DNA from: an uncultured Bacteroidia bacterium
GTDB taxonomy: Bacteria > Bacteroidota > Bacteroidia > Bacteroidales > ML635J-15
NCBI GenBank assembly: GCA_902800045.1
Contig: CADCCZ010000001.1
Location: 849,346-913,345, forward strand
DNA: 64,000 nucleotides
Direction: 5' to 3'
Position numbers and translations under genes: made by a program. This document shows positions 63,347-64,000 of this stretch, piece after piece (position 1 is the first letter of the stretch; every line of letters starts with the position of its first letter). A model generated the notes under the pieces. It saw only the letters and a program-made list of their open reading frames with translations, was not told the DNA's origin and searched no databases.

Positions 63347-64000
63347 ATGTTGCCGAAGGGGGATAAAATAGCCGTCATTGTAAAATATACGTCAGTTGTC
63401 ACTCTGATGCTATATTTCCTACAGGGCGTCATATATCCCACCTCATTCATAATTGCAAAAATTTCGCTTGCAATATATATGGCCGTCGGCATCTTTTGCT
63501 TGGCAGAAATCCTCATGTCGCGCACGCGACAACATTTAATATACGCAGCTGTAGCTTTCCTTGTTGCAAATCTGGCGTATTACGGATTTACCGACACATC
63601 AATCGTGTCGTCGTTTTACAATATAGATCCACAGGGACCAATAAAACACACGACATTTGTTTTCATTACCTTGCTGCTATTCTTCTTCCTTTCGAAAAAG
63701 GATATGCTCGACAAAAAACTGTTACTCACACTCTACTCATTCTTCTTCATTATTGGAATCATAAACTTCTATTCCTTATCGCCGTTCAGTCCAAAACATA
63801 CAAATGCAATCAACAATTCGGGATATATATTTGTAAACATATTGCCATTTCTGTTTCTTGTAAAACGCAAATTCATTTCGGCAACACTTCTGATTGCCAG
63901 CAGTATATTGGCAATATCATCGCTAAAACGAGGCGCAATGATAATACTCGCTGCGTTTGTCATATATTATGTGTGCATACAGCTCAAGGAATCCAAGTTG
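63347..64000 (+). CDS. Polytopic membrane protein, Wzy/O-antigen ligase-like, cut by the window edge
   Basis: Open frame from ATG 63347 to the end of the window (218 codons, no stop). The translation starts MLPKGDKIAVIVKYTSVVTL. It has at least six hydrophobic segments, for example LMLYFLQGVIYPTSFIIAKI, FLVANLAYYGF, TTFVFITLLLFFFL, IINFYSL, ILPFLFLV and MIILAAFVIYYV. LAISSLKRGAMIILAAF near residue 190 resembles the S-x-K/R-R-G segment common in Wzy polymerases and WaaL ligases. With Wzz and Wzx in the same operon, a Wzy polymerase is the simplest call. The C-terminal half lies outside the window, so this is provisional. Confidence 0.7.
   Translation, partial: MLPKGDKIAVIVKYTSVVTLMLYFLQGVIYPTSFIIAKISLAIYMAVGIFCLAEILMSRTRQHLIYAAVAFLVANLAYYGFTDTSIVSSFYNIDPQGPIKHTTFVFITLLLFFFLSKKDMLDKKLLLTLYSFFFIIGIINFYSLSPFSPKHTNAINNSGYIFVNILPFLFLVKRKFISATLLIASSILAISSLKRGAMIILAAFVIYYVCIQLKESKL

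Overview
The window looks like a chromosomal segment of a member of the Bacteroidota, most likely Bacteroidales. The evidence is the gene content (Na+-translocating NQR, a type IX secretion cargo protein, DUF4831, DUF349, GldI-like FKBP lipoproteins, LytTR/LytS signalling, a short primary sigma factor). The promoters also fit: most gaps carry the Bacteroidota -7 box TAnnTTTG, often with TTG 17-22 bp upstream, and ribosome-binding sites are mostly weak. I saw no rRNA, tRNA, IS element, transposase or CRISPR array.

Layout. 51-3475: minus-strand operon dapD - GT4 glycosyltransferase - tsaC-type - prmC. 3517-6300: uvrA. 6301-9307: an HtrA protease and a tandem pair of small lipoproteins, set among three kinds of short repeats. 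9308-11183: kdsD - yitT. 11267-14437: recQ and a CDF transporter separated by a repeat element. 14557-20225: nqrABCDEF. 20313-28173: minus operon DUF349 protein - TonB-dependent receptor - pyrG - yidC. 28508-30906: dciA-like DUF721 gene, hutI and a lipoprotein. 31099-39650: a long minus operon hpt - SPFH/GYF protein - secreted protein - DHH phosphoesterase - three FKBP lipoproteins - nadD - yfhO. 39719-41468: LytTR regulator and LytS-like kinase. 41600-46131: a BamA-like barrel, DUF4831 and nnrDE. 46402-50280: a T9SS cargo protein and rpoD. 50332-53475: clpC and an XRE regulator. 53476-54234: a gene-free AT-rich gap with an array of palindromic operator-like sites. 54235-56170: small protein, serpin, secreted protein. 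56320-57267: tdh. 57557-59137: nadE. 59309-64000: the start of a surface-polysaccharide locus (Wzz-like, Wzx, an opine-dehydrogenase-like enzyme, an ATP-grasp ligase and a truncated Wzy/ligase-like membrane protein).

How the genes work together. Most are housekeeping: respiration (NQR), envelope assembly (YidC, BamA-like protein, FKBP lipoproteins, KdsD), NAD metabolism (NadD, NadE, NnrDE), DNA repair (UvrA, RecQ) and proteostasis (HtrA, ClpC). The points most worth a second look are: (1) the operator-like palindrome cluster between the XRE gene and a small-protein/serpin/secreted-protein operon, with a predicted Lys P1 in the serpin; (2) the opine-dehydrogenase-like plus ATP-grasp pair between Wzx and a Wzy-like gene, suggesting an amino-acid-decorated glycan; (3) a NadE whose glutaminase domain lacks the catalytic Cys; (4) repeat elements that abut stop codons; (5) a perfect 39-bp inverted repeat inside the DHH gene; (6) recurrent Gly/Phe loops in the T9SS cargo.

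All calls come from reading the sequence and family knowledge; no database search was run.
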